Below, one piece after another: positions 36,959 through 48,972 of a stretch of DNA of 64,000 nucleotides. The stretch is from Tachypleus tridentatus (lineage: Eukaryota > Arthropoda > Merostomata > Xiphosura > Limulidae), in the NCBI RefSeq assembly GCF_004210375.1, contig NC_134833.1:17601396-17665395 (forward strand). Direction: 5' to 3'. The first letter of the stretch is position 1. Every line of letters starts with the position of its first letter. A model generated the notes under the pieces. The model saw only the letters and a program-made list of their open reading frames with translations. It did not search any database and had not been told where the DNA came from. The position numbers and the translations under genes were made by a program.

Positions 36959-37647
36959 AATAATGTTTTGAGAAAAGATAACATCAAAGTGCACCTACAA
37001 ACAATAACTATCCAGAAATGACATGTCAGGTGGCCTGTTAACTGTTTATATTCTAGTAATGTGTTTTTCATGGTTCCTACCACTGATAAGAATCTCACAT
37101 CATGATGAGTCTAGAGAAATCTACAGGCAGTGGTTATAAACATTTTAAGCATAACAGAGTGACCAAATTTCAATGAAAATGATTTAATTATGTTAAAGTA
37201 CATATGCTGATTTGTGAAAAAACTTGTATGTGATGGCAAAAAATGGATATCATTTTTGGATCCAGTATATAGGAACTACAGAGTGTGTAAAAAGTTTAAG
37301 ATGATAAAATCAACACAGGTCTATGTAATTTTTATGATTAAAAACCAACCTAACTTTGATTAGATGATTATTTATATCACATTAAAGTGATCTAATCAAT
37401 TTTGATTAGATGATTTTACCACATAACAAAATTTTTACTTTTTCTTGTTCCTGGGCAGAAAGTGTTATTCCCAATTGCTTATGCTTAAAGCAAATGAAAA
37501 AGACCTATTTTTCTCTTCAAACTTTGCTTTTGTGAGCTCGGTATGAAGTCTTAAAATTTACCCATTTTCCACAACATTCCAGGTAGATTCAGTGCTGAGT
37601 AGCTAATAGAGAATTTTCTTAAACTTACAAGAACTTTCCAGAATATT
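36959..37647. other. Non-coding; upstream half of a heat-shock element cluster at right end
   Basis: At 37631-37648 GAActTTCcaGAAtaTTg carries four heat-shock-factor pentamers in 5-bp register, directly against the start of the transposon at 37648. It repeats, with one change, the sequence at 40089-40106 on the other side of the element. Confidence 0.55.
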
Positions 37648-40071
37648 GGGTCATTCCATGTCAAATCATCCAGATTTTGGAAAATTTTCCAGGTGATTCC
37701 CTCAGAATGACTTGAAAAAATTCACTTGTGCTCATCTACCCATATAATGAAACATTGCCAAATATTACATCAATATCTCTAATAGTTTCTGATTTACAGC
37801 CCTGTAAAATGTTTTTTTTTTTTCTTGGCAAATTCATTTTTGGGCAACTTTGGCTGCTTAAAGCTACAAGAGTAATGGTGGTAGAAGGCTGAAATTTGCT
37901 ACACTGACTGAATTAATCTCACAGGATTCAAAAATGGTCTCAAACCAAGTTTATCTCTCTTAGAATTTGCATAGTGAGGCTGTAAAATCACCTAAAACCC
38001 AAAATTGTAAAAAACATTGGTTTATTTAAGAAGCCATAGCTCTAAGGCTTAATATGATACAAAGCTGAATTGTGTTTTCTAATTTCCCATAACATATCAG
38101 TAGATAAATTAGCATCTCCTGTACACAGATCTGTCTATTAGATCTCCTGTAAAAAAATGAAGTTGCATGCAACTTTATGATATAGCTAAAAATAGTCCTA
38201 CTTCAGGCCACAGTTTGATCATGTCACCAGTTATTCAGCCTTTTCAGATTTTTACCATATATTCTTACATCTCTGAATATGATCTTCAAAAAAATCAAGG
38301 TTGTGAAAAATAATAAATTATCAAATTTTAAGTGTCTGATATGTACCATTGGGTAAAGGACCACATTCAGGGCATTCAGTTTTTTCTTGTCAATCAGGAA
38401 TCAGTCCTGCAGAATTGTGTAAAGTTTGATCTACTTGAGTGCTATGAAAAACACAAAACTGTGGCAGGTATTAGGTCACATCATAACTTTATTCTACCAA
38501 CACATTCTATATGAGAAGGTTATCAGATGATGATGTGTACACAGTTGTAACTGTTGGTAGTAACAGTGAAAGTGATGCTACAGCAGCTCAAATAGGGTCT
38601 AATGATAGCAATGACAATTATCAGCCAGGGAAATATGTGGCATGCTTATATGATCATGAATGGTATGTGGGAAACATATAAGATAGATCACATGAACAGT
38701 CGATGTGTTGGTGTCATTTATCAAGACATCAAGAAACGGATCATTCTCATGGCCTGTAAGGTCACGTAAAGATGAAAGCTGGATTCCTTTCCAACATATT
38801 CTTTGTCTGATAAGTGCACCTACCTTGCAAGGCAGTAGTGCTCGCCACTATGTTCTAAGTTAAAGTGATCTCAACATAATCAAACTCAAATTTCAGGAAT
38901 CTATTTAAGCTGTCTGAACAGAGTAATCTTTATTTGATGTTGTTAAGGCTATGTTATCGCCAAAGCAGTTTTTGAAACATTTCATTGTCACAATTATTGC
39001 AGTTTGGTGTGACTATAATCTTTCTCAGTTGTCCCCTGTTGTAGCACTGTGCTTTTTGTGTCTGAGTTACCTTTGTATTTATTATATTATGAATCTTAAA
39101 CTCAGCCATATCTGCATAACTGTAATGCACACACAATATATTTGCATTGTCATGTGATCTAACTAGTTATACCAATAAACTTGTTCAGAAATGAATTAAT
39201 TCTTTCTTGTTTCTTACAACTTCATTATTTAATATTGTGAAAGGCTGGTTGGAATATTTCAGTGGGATTCATAATATTCTGACAGGTATTTTTCAAAATT
39301 GTATGGATATATTTGCACACAGTAACACACCTGAACTGAATTGTTTTTTCAATAAAAAAACGTATGGTCAGAGGATACTCTAAAAAATTATAACTCAAAA
39401 AGTAGGTTGAACACCATCCTGATTTTTTTTGTAGATCATATTCAGAGATGTAAGAATATATGGTAAAAATCTGAAAAGGCTGAATAACTGGTTACATGAT
39501 CAAACTGTGGCCTGATGTAGGGCTATTTTTAGCTACATCATAAAAAGTTGCATGCAGCTAAATTTTTTTTACAGGGGATATAATAGACTTTTAATTACAA
39601 CAATTGCTGATTTATCAACTGATATGTTATAGGAAATTAGAAAACAAAAGTCAGCTTTGTATCACATTAAGTGTTAGAGCTATGGCTTCTTAAATAAGTC
39701 AATGTTTTTTACGATTTTGGGATTTTAGGTGATTTTACAGCCTCACTATGCAAATCCTAAGAGAGATAAACTTGGTTTGAGACCATTTTTGAATTCTGTG
39801 AGATTAATTCAATCCGTGTAGCAAATTTCAGCCTTCTACCACTATTACTCTTGCAGCTTTAAGCAGCCAAAGTTGCCCAAAAATGAATTCGCCAAAAATA
39901 AAGAAAATATTATCTACATTTTACAGAGCTGTAAGTCAGAAACTATTAGAGATATTGATCTAATCTTTGACAATTTTTCATTATATAGGTAGATGAGCAC
40001 ATGTGAATTTTTTCAAGGCATTCTGTGGGGGTCACCTGTAGCCCCCTGGATGATTTGACATGGAATGACCC
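37648..40071. mobile_element. 2.4-kb DNA transposon with ~660-bp TIRs
   Basis: The outer ends are GGGTCATTCCATGTCAAATC and its reverse complement at 40052-40071. The inverted repeats run inward to about 38300 and 39410. For example GATTTTTACCATATATTCTT (left) pairs with AAGAATATATGGTAAAAATC (right), and TGAAGTTGCATGC with the matching block near 39545. The arms differ by scattered substitutions and small indels. Between them lies about 1.1 kb with a broken protein-coding remnant. I cannot assign a superfamily. No clean target-site duplication is visible, although the flanks share a 26-bp heat-shock-element sequence. Confidence 0.9.
38332..38863 (+). pseudogene. Transposon-encoded protein remnant (C-terminal part)
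   Basis: Three consecutive frames form one protein-like segment. First comes MSDMYHWVKDHIQG to KTVAGIRSHHNF, broken near 38500. Then a frame with MRRLSDDDVYTVV and YQPGKYVACLYDHEWYVGNI ends in a stop at about 38680. Then DVLVSFIKTSRNGSFSWP, DESWIPFQHILCLISAPT and GSSARHYVLS reach the TAA at 38861-38863. I recall C-termini with a VACxYDxxWYVGN and FSWP...CWIP..xILC pattern from transposon-encoded proteins of several invertebrates, but I cannot name the family. At least one frameshift on each side of the internal stop makes this copy non-functional. It lies between the long TIRs, so it is probably what is left of the transposase. Confidence 0.6.
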
Positions 40072-40080
40072 GATTGTAGA

Positions 40081-40173
40081 ACTTACAAGAACTTTCTAGA
40101 ATATTGTAGAATTTTCTAGAACTTTCCTTCCATAGTAATATAAATACAGAGGCTCACCACTCATCACTTCAGT
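40081..40173 (+). promoter_or_regulatory. Heat-shock promoter: HSE array, TATA box, initiator
   Basis: From 40089 to 40126 eight pentamers alternate in exact 5-bp steps: GAA, TTC, GAA, TTG, GAA, TTC, GAA, TTC. This is the established binding array for trimeric heat-shock factor. TATAAATA follows at 40139-40146. An arthropod-type initiator TCAGT at 40169-40173 places its A (40171) 32 bp downstream of the TATA start, the expected spacing. All three parts point to transcription on the plus strand under stress. No HSP open reading frame follows: the first ATG after the initiator opens only a few codons. A transposon sits immediately upstream, ten bases from the array. Confidence 0.85.
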
Positions 40174-42654
40174 TTAGTTCTAGCTGCCTGAGTGAACACA
40201 TAAACCTTTGGCACAGCCAAGACACCGCTGTTAGTAAATAAAATAACAACACGAAACATACCTACTATTTTGTACACCTTTCATTTAAACCTTGTTACAT
40301 ATACCTTGCAAAGCCCAACAACTGTATCCTTTCACAACACGTGGTTTTATGTCTGTGTAGAAACTTGACATTTTTCTCTTATTTCTTCTGAACATTTTTC
40401 AATCAAATATCATTTCTTCATTTCTAGATGAATTAACTTAAAACTTGGTAGTTACACCTCGGTGCAATACGCCTAATGCTTTTTTCACTTTGTTTGACTT
40501 CGGCATTTTAAGAATTTTATAAAGCCAAAGGTAAAACAACCCAAACATGTATATTGTTTTCTCCCATATAGCCATGTTTGTAGGATATATGATAAATATT
40601 GGAACAAACACACATTTTCGTGCACCAATCACAAAAAAAGTTGGGTTTGGCCATCTTGATTCTTTTTAAGAGGGTCACAGCTCATGAAATTCATATTTGT
40701 AATCAGTTACTTGGCTATATATTTACTAATTTACAAGGAATTTGGTATGTGTATGGGTCCCACACACTGCCAAACAAAAATGATGGATTGGTCTATTTTA
40801 AGCATGGTTTTTAGGAATTTTTTAAAATGAATTACTCCACTATATTTAGGGCAATTTACTCAATACTATTTTAGAGGTGCCATAAATATGCACACAAAAA
40901 TGTGGGTTATGCCCAGTTTTGGTCATTTTATAGGGGTCAAAAGGTTCGATCAACCCATGGTTTTAGGGATTTTGGTCAACTAATTATCCTTGTTTTGACC
41001 AATGTGCAAGATATTTGGTATAAATCTACTTTGCTATGAGCCAAACATATTCACAAACACAAATTTCAGGTTTGTCCATTTTTAGTAACTATAGAAGTGA
41101 TCAAGGTGCTACAAAAAACATAATTCTTGGAGTTTTTTGACAATTACTACACTGCCAATCACCCTAATTACATGGGATTTGGTACAACAATACCATCCTT
41201 CAGGTGCCAAGTAAAGGACATACAGTTTTTAATTTTTCTAGAGTCAAAATTGGCCACGTTGGGATCTTATGGCCGAAAAATGTTACATTTACCTGGAAAT
41301 GTTCACCTGTTTAATGTTTCAATTTCACAAACAAACTGACTATTACCATAAAAATTAATGTTATTTTTATCATGATTTCCGAGCCATCTTCAAACTCTAC
41401 AAATGACACAAATACTTTATTTACAATGTACTTTTGTTTGCAAATTACTTCTACAAATGCATGACTATTTATATACATTCTTTTGTTTCCAGTTACAGCT
41501 AGCTCAACAGTTAAAAACAGAGGCAATCGATATTACTTAAAATGTGTATGTTTATCCAATCAGGGTACTTTCCAGTTATGAGAAGTTAAATGTATACTCA
41601 TTTACAGACCTTTGCATTAAAATGTTTTCAAACACCCAGCTATAGAATAGGTGTATGTTTGAGGAAATTTGTAATTCAAATATTCTCAACTCTGAAACAT
41701 TTGTAGTCATTCAGAACATTTCCAATACTGACAAACACCAGATCTAGAAATATACACTTAGTAATACGCACAGTTAATTATATACTTGTATAACAACATT
41801 TGATTAGCTATGTTCATTACTAGGTATATATATTTTTGTTCTGACATATGAAGGTATCTTAGTTTAACTAGAAGTTTGTATTATTTACATTTAAATCCAA
41901 GAAATGTTATATATTATTCAATAACATCATATGAAAATTAAATATAAACAAGTAACCTTAACACACAACAAAATTATTGTCTTTCAAGACTGTTCCCAAT
42001 TACCAAGGGGTAGGAAAATAGTCTTACCAAAAAAGGAAAAATAACTGGTTCTCAGAAATAACAGATGATATTTATAGAAAAAATCGTTCTTTTCAATTCA
42101 GTTTTTTAACACCTGGTTAATGACACCTGCCCTCTTAATCACATTTTAATTTCCTGATTTATTTATGAACAAAATCCTATATTACCTACACAACATCACT
42201 CCCATCTTAAATTTTAAGCCTCTTAGAATTACTGCATGTATCTTTGATGTTCTTGTTTATGTCTTTAGTGAAGTGATTAGGTTTGGACTTTCTTGTTATT
42301 CTGTTCATCGACATTATGAAACTTTAGGGTCTCTAACGAATTTCTTATATTTCTTCAAATATATTCTTGCTTAAGAAGAGTATATCGCTTTTCTAACGTA
42401 CAATTTCCCCTTACTCTGAAAACCTTTCCATCCATTCCTGAACAGCCTAAACCTATCCTTGATAATTACTCATTTAAGCTTTGTATTTTAAGTAATTTAT
42501 TCAAGTATCTCTCCCAAGGAATCACTCCCAACGGTACCACACATCTATAATTATCCCTAAACCTCTGGAGTTCTTTATATTTTTAAGAAGTTACTCAACG
42601 ACATCCAACATAATTTACACTAAAGAAACAGAATGCTCTTTAAGTACTAATAAG
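40174..42654 (+). other. Downstream of heat-shock promoter; decayed repeats, no CDS
   Basis: Between about 40580 and 41240 similar segments recur: ATTTGGTATxxxx...GCCAAACA blocks near 40740, 41010 and 41175, and GGGTTTGGCCATCTTG-like blocks near 40645, 40790, 40905 and 41070. The spacing is irregular, about 120-165 bp, as in an old decayed tandem repeat. Open frames are at most 71 codons and have no domain. 41340-42654 is plain AT-rich DNA. Any transcript from 40171 would look non-coding. Confidence 0.4.
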
Positions 42655-42890
42655 ACCAGGTGGTTATTCGAGTCGTAATCTGAGGGTCTCGGGTTCGAAT
42701 TCCCGTTACACCAAACCTTTCAGTCGTTATAACGTGCTTGTCAGTCACAATATTTGGTAAAATGAGTAGCCCAAGAGTTGACGATAAGTGGTTATGACTA
42801 ACTGCTTACCCTCTTGTCTTACACTGCTAAATTAAGGACGGCTAGTGCAGATAACCCTCGTGTAGTTCTTTGCGTGAAATAAAAACAAAT
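42655..42890 (+). repeat. SINE family A copy
   Basis: The head is truncated to ACCAGGTGGTTATTCGAGTC. The box-B part GGGTTCGAATTCCCG and the body are kept. It is the first family A copy after a gap of about 19 kb. Confidence 0.87.
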
Positions 42891-43484
42891 ACAGAGAAAC
42901 AGTACAAGTTTATAATTTGGAAGAGTCGGGCGATATACTATTAAATAATTCTATTTTTATCCATGACCTGTTTTTTATCTCTCTCAAAGCCATATTTTTA
43001 CTTTGAAACATACAATAACAAATTATACCAATTTTAATTTTAAAGTCTTACTTCCCGAGATTACCCTTGACAACTAATTAGTTCAAAAAATATTTATGTT
43101 CAATTGTTATTGTTAAGAACCCGCCATTGCCAGAAAATCAGGTCAAAAATTAAATCAGATAACAATTACGTTAAAATTATTATAAACCTTGTTTTTTTTT
43201 CATTTGTTATGTAAGCTGTTTACTGAGGTGCTTATAACAACATTTGAAAATAATTCCTAATTTTTCAGTAATTACGTTAGTGATAAAATATTTATAAGTC
43301 CACTGTTCTGTAACATCAAGTGATACGCTTAATAGCGTTAAAATCATTACATTTTAAGTTCAATATTGTTCACAAAGTAGGACAACTATCACCGCTATTT
43401 AGGTTCGGCAGATCCTGTTTACGATTACTCGCTTTTTGCTTCCATAAATGTTTCGATTTTATTAATTTTTAGAAAAAAAGATTT
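42891..43484. other. AT-rich, nothing recognised
   Basis: No supported feature. Confidence 0.4.
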
Positions 43485-43717
43485 GGTTTGTTTTGAATTT
43501 CGCGCAAAGCTACACGAGGGTTATCTGCGCTAGCCGTTCCTAATTCAGCAGTATAAGACTAGAGAGAAGGCAGCTAGTCATCACCACCCACCGCCAACTC
43601 TTGGGCTACTCTTTTACCAACGAATAGTGGGATGGAATGTCACTTATAACGCCCCCACGGCTGTAAGGGCGAGCATGTTTGGTGTAATGAGGATTCGAAC
43701 TCGTGACTCTCAGATTA
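43485..43717 (-). repeat. SINE family A copy, head truncated
   Basis: Tail and body are complete. The tRNA head stops after GTGACTCTCAGATTA. Confidence 0.9.
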
Positions 43718-43865
43718 GAAAAAAATAAAATTACTACCTAAAGTCCACTGCTACGTCTACGATGATAACAGATGAATCAGTAACTATAAATGGTATTTTA
43801 GTAATGGAGAGCAGAATTCATAGTTTTATCACCAAAGAAAACTGTTGAGAATTTCAAAAAGATCC

Positions 43866-43985
43866 CACAGTGGCCCAGCAATAAATCTTAGGTCTTATAA
43901 CTAAAATTTTGGTTTGGATATCGGTATCGGGCAGAGTACGGATTGCCCAATTATGTAGCTTCATGCTATCAAAACAATCAGTCAA
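43866..43985 (+). repeat. SINE family B copy
   Basis: CACAGTGGCCCAGCAATAAA, CTTATAACTAAAATTTTGGT and GCCCAATTATGTAGCTTCAT, tail CAGTCAAAC. Confidence 0.65.
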
Positions 43986-45448
43986 ACAAAAATCTGGAGG
44001 AAAGTTTAACAAAAAAACAACATTATATCACGTGACAATCAACAATCCAAGTCATGCAATTGATGCCGAACAAGTAAACTTGTTGAATGGCGTATTTAGT
44101 TAGTGAATAGAGGGAGTTCATCTTCCAAGGCCCATTGATAATTTTATTCTATGTAAAATTGCATGGGGTGTAGGGCCCACAAAAAATTGTTAGTCCCTGG
44201 GTTCATACAAACCTTAAATTCGCCATTGCTGTTAATAAGAAGCATTCACTTAAGCTCTGGATATGCTTATCCATTTTTGTTTTTACTCAAAGTCTAAATA
44301 TTGATAAACGTTTTTAAATTTAAATATAAGCTGAAACCAGAAATGTTTCAGAAGAATACTTTTTTTCTTTTTTACTCGCAATATTTTACCATTTCTATTT
44401 GTTTGTGCCTTTTATGTTATTCAATAATAATTTATTTTTTACGAGTTTTGTTCGCAATTTTCAATACCCAACGACTTAGACTAGCCTCGTGGTTAGCAAG
44501 CCACTTTACAGAACATAAAAGTACAAAGTTTATAACATCATATAATGTAACGGATTTACTGTTATACATTTATTTTAATATCTATGTTTGTTTCAGTTTA
44601 ATAAGTATTTACATATGCATGTAACGTATTGTGTTAAATGTATATTGCGCAAGTCCCATCTGTCATCTGAATTTGTAGAAGATTTTTTGAGTGTAAGAAT
44701 CATCAAGGTACATATCTATATATATAAATTCCAGTATTATTGCCAGCTGAATTTTCGAGAATCTCATCTAATGAGTATAAACGATAACTATCTCAACACG
44801 TGAGGAGACTGTTTAATAATATTGTTGCGTCGCTACAGTCAGTATACAATAAATTTAAGAAACTGTAATTGTGATAAAAACTTGTTAATCGGAAAACTAT
44901 GGATATCTGACCACGTAGATTTCGAAAGCTGCGAACCGTTCAACTTCAGAGGATTAACTTCGGACGTTAGTACTTCAACAAAGACATTGTATAACTTTAA
45001 CTGTGAGAAACTTAGGTGAGACTAGACAAGAAGAGAGATAGTTAGCATTCCCGCTAAGTGAAATGACCTGTGTATGATCGTAGAATTAATTCGCTCTCCA
45101 TGAAACGTCAACAAAAGATTTAATCCCAGACTAGATATAAAATTTAGTATTGTTTTTAACTTTCCAACACTGTTGTACATAAGTCATCATTTGTAATAAC
45201 CATTATTATAAACTGTGTTGTTGTTTGTATATTAACATATATTTATGTTAAGAAATAAAATAGTGTGTATCAATCTTGTTGGCAAATATTAGAAATTTGA
45301 TATATATCGACTTTCAACCAACTTTTTTAATTAAAAATAAAATTACCTGATATCTGAAGTCATACTACGTTAACATGCGTAACATAATAAATCACAGACT
45401 CGTACTGGTTTAAAACAATTTGAAACTATTAACACGTTATATCATGCG
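43986..45448. other. AT-rich, nothing recognised
   Basis: A 107-codon open frame at 44301-44624 is hydrophobic and AT-codon driven. It has no domain, and I do not consider it a gene. Confidence 0.4.
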
Positions 45449-45702
45449 CTGGGCCTGGCATGGTCAGGTGGTTAGGGCGCTCAACTCGCAATCTGAAGGT
45501 TCAACTCCTTTTCACGACAAATATGCCAGTCCTTCCACATGTGGGAAAGTATAATGTGACGGTCACTAAAGAGTAGCCCAAGATTTAATGATAGATAGAT
45601 GGTGATGACTAGCTGTCTTCCCTCTAACCTTACATTGGTAAATTAGGAACAGTTAGCGCAAATCGCCCTCGTGTAAATTTGCGCGAAATTAAAAATAAAA
45701 CA
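45449..45702 (+). repeat. SINE family A copy
   Basis: GGGCCTGGCATGGTCAGGTG at the head and GCGCGAAATTAAAAATAAAAC at the tail. Moderately diverged, with the CGAATAGTGGG segment deleted. Confidence 0.88.
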
Positions 45703-48159
45703 TCACGTGCTATCAACTTTGTAAGAGTTAATTAATCAATATTAACCCCTCATCCAAGCAAATTACCGGCATGTATCAGAATTAGAAATTTATCCAAGTA
45801 ATGAAATAACTAACTATACTGTCCACAGTTGTGATGATTAGAATGTATTATTTCATCAACTAACTGTTAAGCTGTTGAAGGTATTCTTGGCTGTAATTCC
45901 AAAAACATTTAACGAGGTACAACTAGCTTAACAGATTTTGATTAGTCCTAAGTCAATATACTAAGATAACAATATAAAGAAATGTTCTTATAATAAGAAA
46001 TTAACAGCAATAATATATATACTAAATATTCTAACCAATACTTCTGATAAATCTAACTTACAGAAAGAATATAATCCATCAGAGCACATAAACACTTTGG
46101 TGGCTGCTTTTTGAACTATCGCTGATAGAATGAACGAAATGGACGAAAGTCCACTGAAAAGAGAATTTCACCAGGGAATATTAATTTTAATAGCAAACTG
46201 AATTTCATGTTTTGTATTTACGGGTACATTAATTTCAAAACAATTAACGCCCCCTTTCTTAATAATTTATCAAAAAAGTCGGTCTTATTTCTAAATAGAC
46301 GCGTTTGTATAAATATATACACACATTCACTTGCGATTCGTTCTGGTTATGTTGACTGAGCAAAGGACATCGTTCAACCAATGTCTAAAAAGAGACACCA
46401 CAGTATCATCTTAAAACACACTTTATTAGCAGTTTCTGTTGTTTACAAAACTCAGTTCGTTTGGTAAACTAGAAGATAAGTGTAATATCTACGTTATTCT
46501 ACCTCATTATTTTAAAACCTTAGGAAAAACACACACATCGAAAAACTTTAGCGCTTCTTATAACTTCTTTAAATAAATTACTTCAGCAGAAAGTTTCTTC
46601 TGAGTAGATTTATACAATAATAATAATAAGTAAAATGTGAAATCATTAACGATAGTATCGTTGGTTTATAGAAAGGCAAAACTTTCTTGTTTTAGGTTTA
46701 AAAAATTTATAGTTCAGTCTACGGTGATTTTATGGCATCACAGATTTATTTTTCTTTCCTGAAACGTTCTAGTTTCAAAGAAATTTGTTGTTGTTTTTTT
46801 GGTATTTCACTCGTTCCAAATAAAACCTTCATTTTATAAACATATATAGCTACGGATGATCCATCTTTGATTGGTGCAAAACATGTATCTAAATCTACGC
46901 TATCACTAAAAGGAGAAATAACTACAACAAACCAATATGTTACAATGAACGAAACGGCGTACTGTTCAGGACTTATCCTTTCATATGCCATTCATTTTAA
47001 GTTTTTTGTAAGACATGAAAATTGAAGATAATATAATATTTTCAAAGGTATTAACATAAAAACATAAGTACAATACTCAGGCTCACACACAGATCTTTCT
47101 TCGCTGGATGAGAATAAACCGATTGATTTGTTAAAATCTCTCAACAGATGGCACTAGTAACTCTGGCAAATAATTGGGAAACTAGGGTATATAACATATT
47201 AAAGTGGTAGTTCACGTGATGAATATTTTGGCATTTTATCAGATAAATATTAATGCTTTGTAAGAAAGTAATTTAACAGCTCTGCATAAGTCTAATAAAA
47301 TAATGTTCTTTGTTTCATAACATAATTTCATGTGATGATTAAATACGAATGGGAAACAAAAATGAATTCACAAATAAAACTAACTAACACTCGAACATTG
47401 ATTGTTTTATTGAATAATACGACTACACTTTAGTTGCAATGCAACTAGACAAATTTATTAACGTTTCAAGATCTTAAGTTATCTCGGATACCAAATGAAT
47501 AAACAAATTTCTAAAGACTTTATAACAACCCAATTCTTCAAGACTATCAAGAAGTTAAACATGAATACTGTGTCCCCTACAATAAACTGTCCCTTTTGAT
47601 TGTTTTTTTCAATATTTAATACTTAGCGATTTAAATTTATTCTTGTTAAGCGCCTACTCGACTGTTTATTTACAACATGGTTCATTCCTTCTAAAAAGCA
47701 AAGTTTAATACCTTTATTAAACGAAGTTTTGTTCAAACTCTAAAATTGCTTAGTAAAAATTTTGAATGTGAAATGCTTGCAAAACTGCGATCTTTTTTTT
47801 TTTGTAGAATAGTTTAGGATTTGCAAACGAAAATTCTCAGTTTCATAGAAAAAATATTTATTTGATTTTTCAGATTTCATAAAAAAGAAAATCAGAAAAC
47901 TTCCTAATTACAATATAAAGATACTTAAGGTGCTTTAAAATTTTCCACGACTAAAATTCATAAAAAAGAAGGAAAAAACACTTTAAGTTTAATGAATTAT
48001 TTTTCATAAAAATAATTAACCTTTCTGCCTAGTATTTTCCCTTAGTTTTATCAGTTTTTATTATTTCGATAGAAAAAAATAACGAAACATTTGATTTTAC
48101 ACTCTTTTGATTACTTTAGATAAAGCAAGCTTTATCTGCACTTATGATTACATATTGAC
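45703..48159. other. AT-rich, nothing recognised
   Basis: An 81-codon minus-strand frame at 46746-46991 has no recognisable domain or splice signals. No other feature. Confidence 0.4.
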
Positions 48160-48275
48160 GCCCCAGGTGGCGCAGTGATAAATCTAAAGCCTTATAGCAC
48201 TAAAACTTAGGTTTTGATACCCGCGAAGAGAGTAAAATAGCCCATTATGTTGCTTTGTGTTAAACAAAAAAGAAC
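48160..48275 (+). repeat. SINE family B copy
   Basis: GCCCCAGGTGGCGCAGTGAT head, CACTAAAACTTAGGTTTTGA and GCCCATTATGTTGCTTTGTG, tail AAACAAAAAAGAAC. It sits downstream of the SoxE 3' end. Confidence 0.75.
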
Positions 48276-48794
48276 AACAAACAAAACGTATAGTAACTGA
48301 AATATTCTTTGTAACATATTTCTCGTTTTTGTGTGTGTTCTTTTCAATTTTACGTAAATTTAGCATTTCTATCTATATGACTGTTGGTAAAATATAAATC
48401 AACTAATGTTACTTTACTAGGTTTCTTTCTGGTGTGAATTACCAAAGCGAACATGAAATGCCTCAGGCACATAGGAAGAAAATACTTTTGTGTTTCCCTT
48501 TGCACATGAATGCTTGAAACGTGTTCGAACGCAGTTTGGCAAGTGTTAACTAATCATTTTTTTTCTTCAAAAAAAAAAAGAAATCAATTATCACCATAGG
48601 ACATAACTTCACGTACTATTTTAATACCGCGGAGTAATATCTAACTTACGTGTTTGTTCGAAGGTTATTTAAAGGCTGCAGAATACTCTTTTATTTCCTC
48701 GTAACAACTACATCATGCAAATTAAATCGACACCACGAAATATTCCAGTATAATGTTACCATAAGACGTTTAGTTTAAGGCTCTGTATTAACAG

Positions 48795-48800
48795 TTTATT
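48795..48800 (-). terminator. Candidate SoxE polyadenylation signal
   Basis: AATAAA on the minus strand, 173 bases after the SoxE stop codon. Other AATAAA-like hexamers occur further on in this AT-rich DNA, so this is only the first plausible site. Confidence 0.35.
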
Positions 48801-48972
48801 AATTTAAAAGCATATAAATGATTTAAACCAACACCATTGGTTAAAGTTCAAGCTAAAACACTGTGTAATCTATGTATACCTATACAGAGATGTATTTATA
48901 TCTAACGAAAGAGGCGTATGTATATCTATATATATATAAAAAATTTCTACACACATATACTAAGTAAACTTG

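Noticed and set aside
36097-37098. 324- and 333-codon minus frames and 278-codon plus frame as repeat-protein genes
   Set aside because: All are frames of one 33-bp satellite. There is no non-repetitive conserved domain, promoter or splice context, and both strands are equally open.
44301-44624. 107-codon hydrophobic frame as a membrane protein
   Set aside because: The Phe, Ile, Leu and Tyr richness follows from T-rich DNA, and no family pattern is visible.
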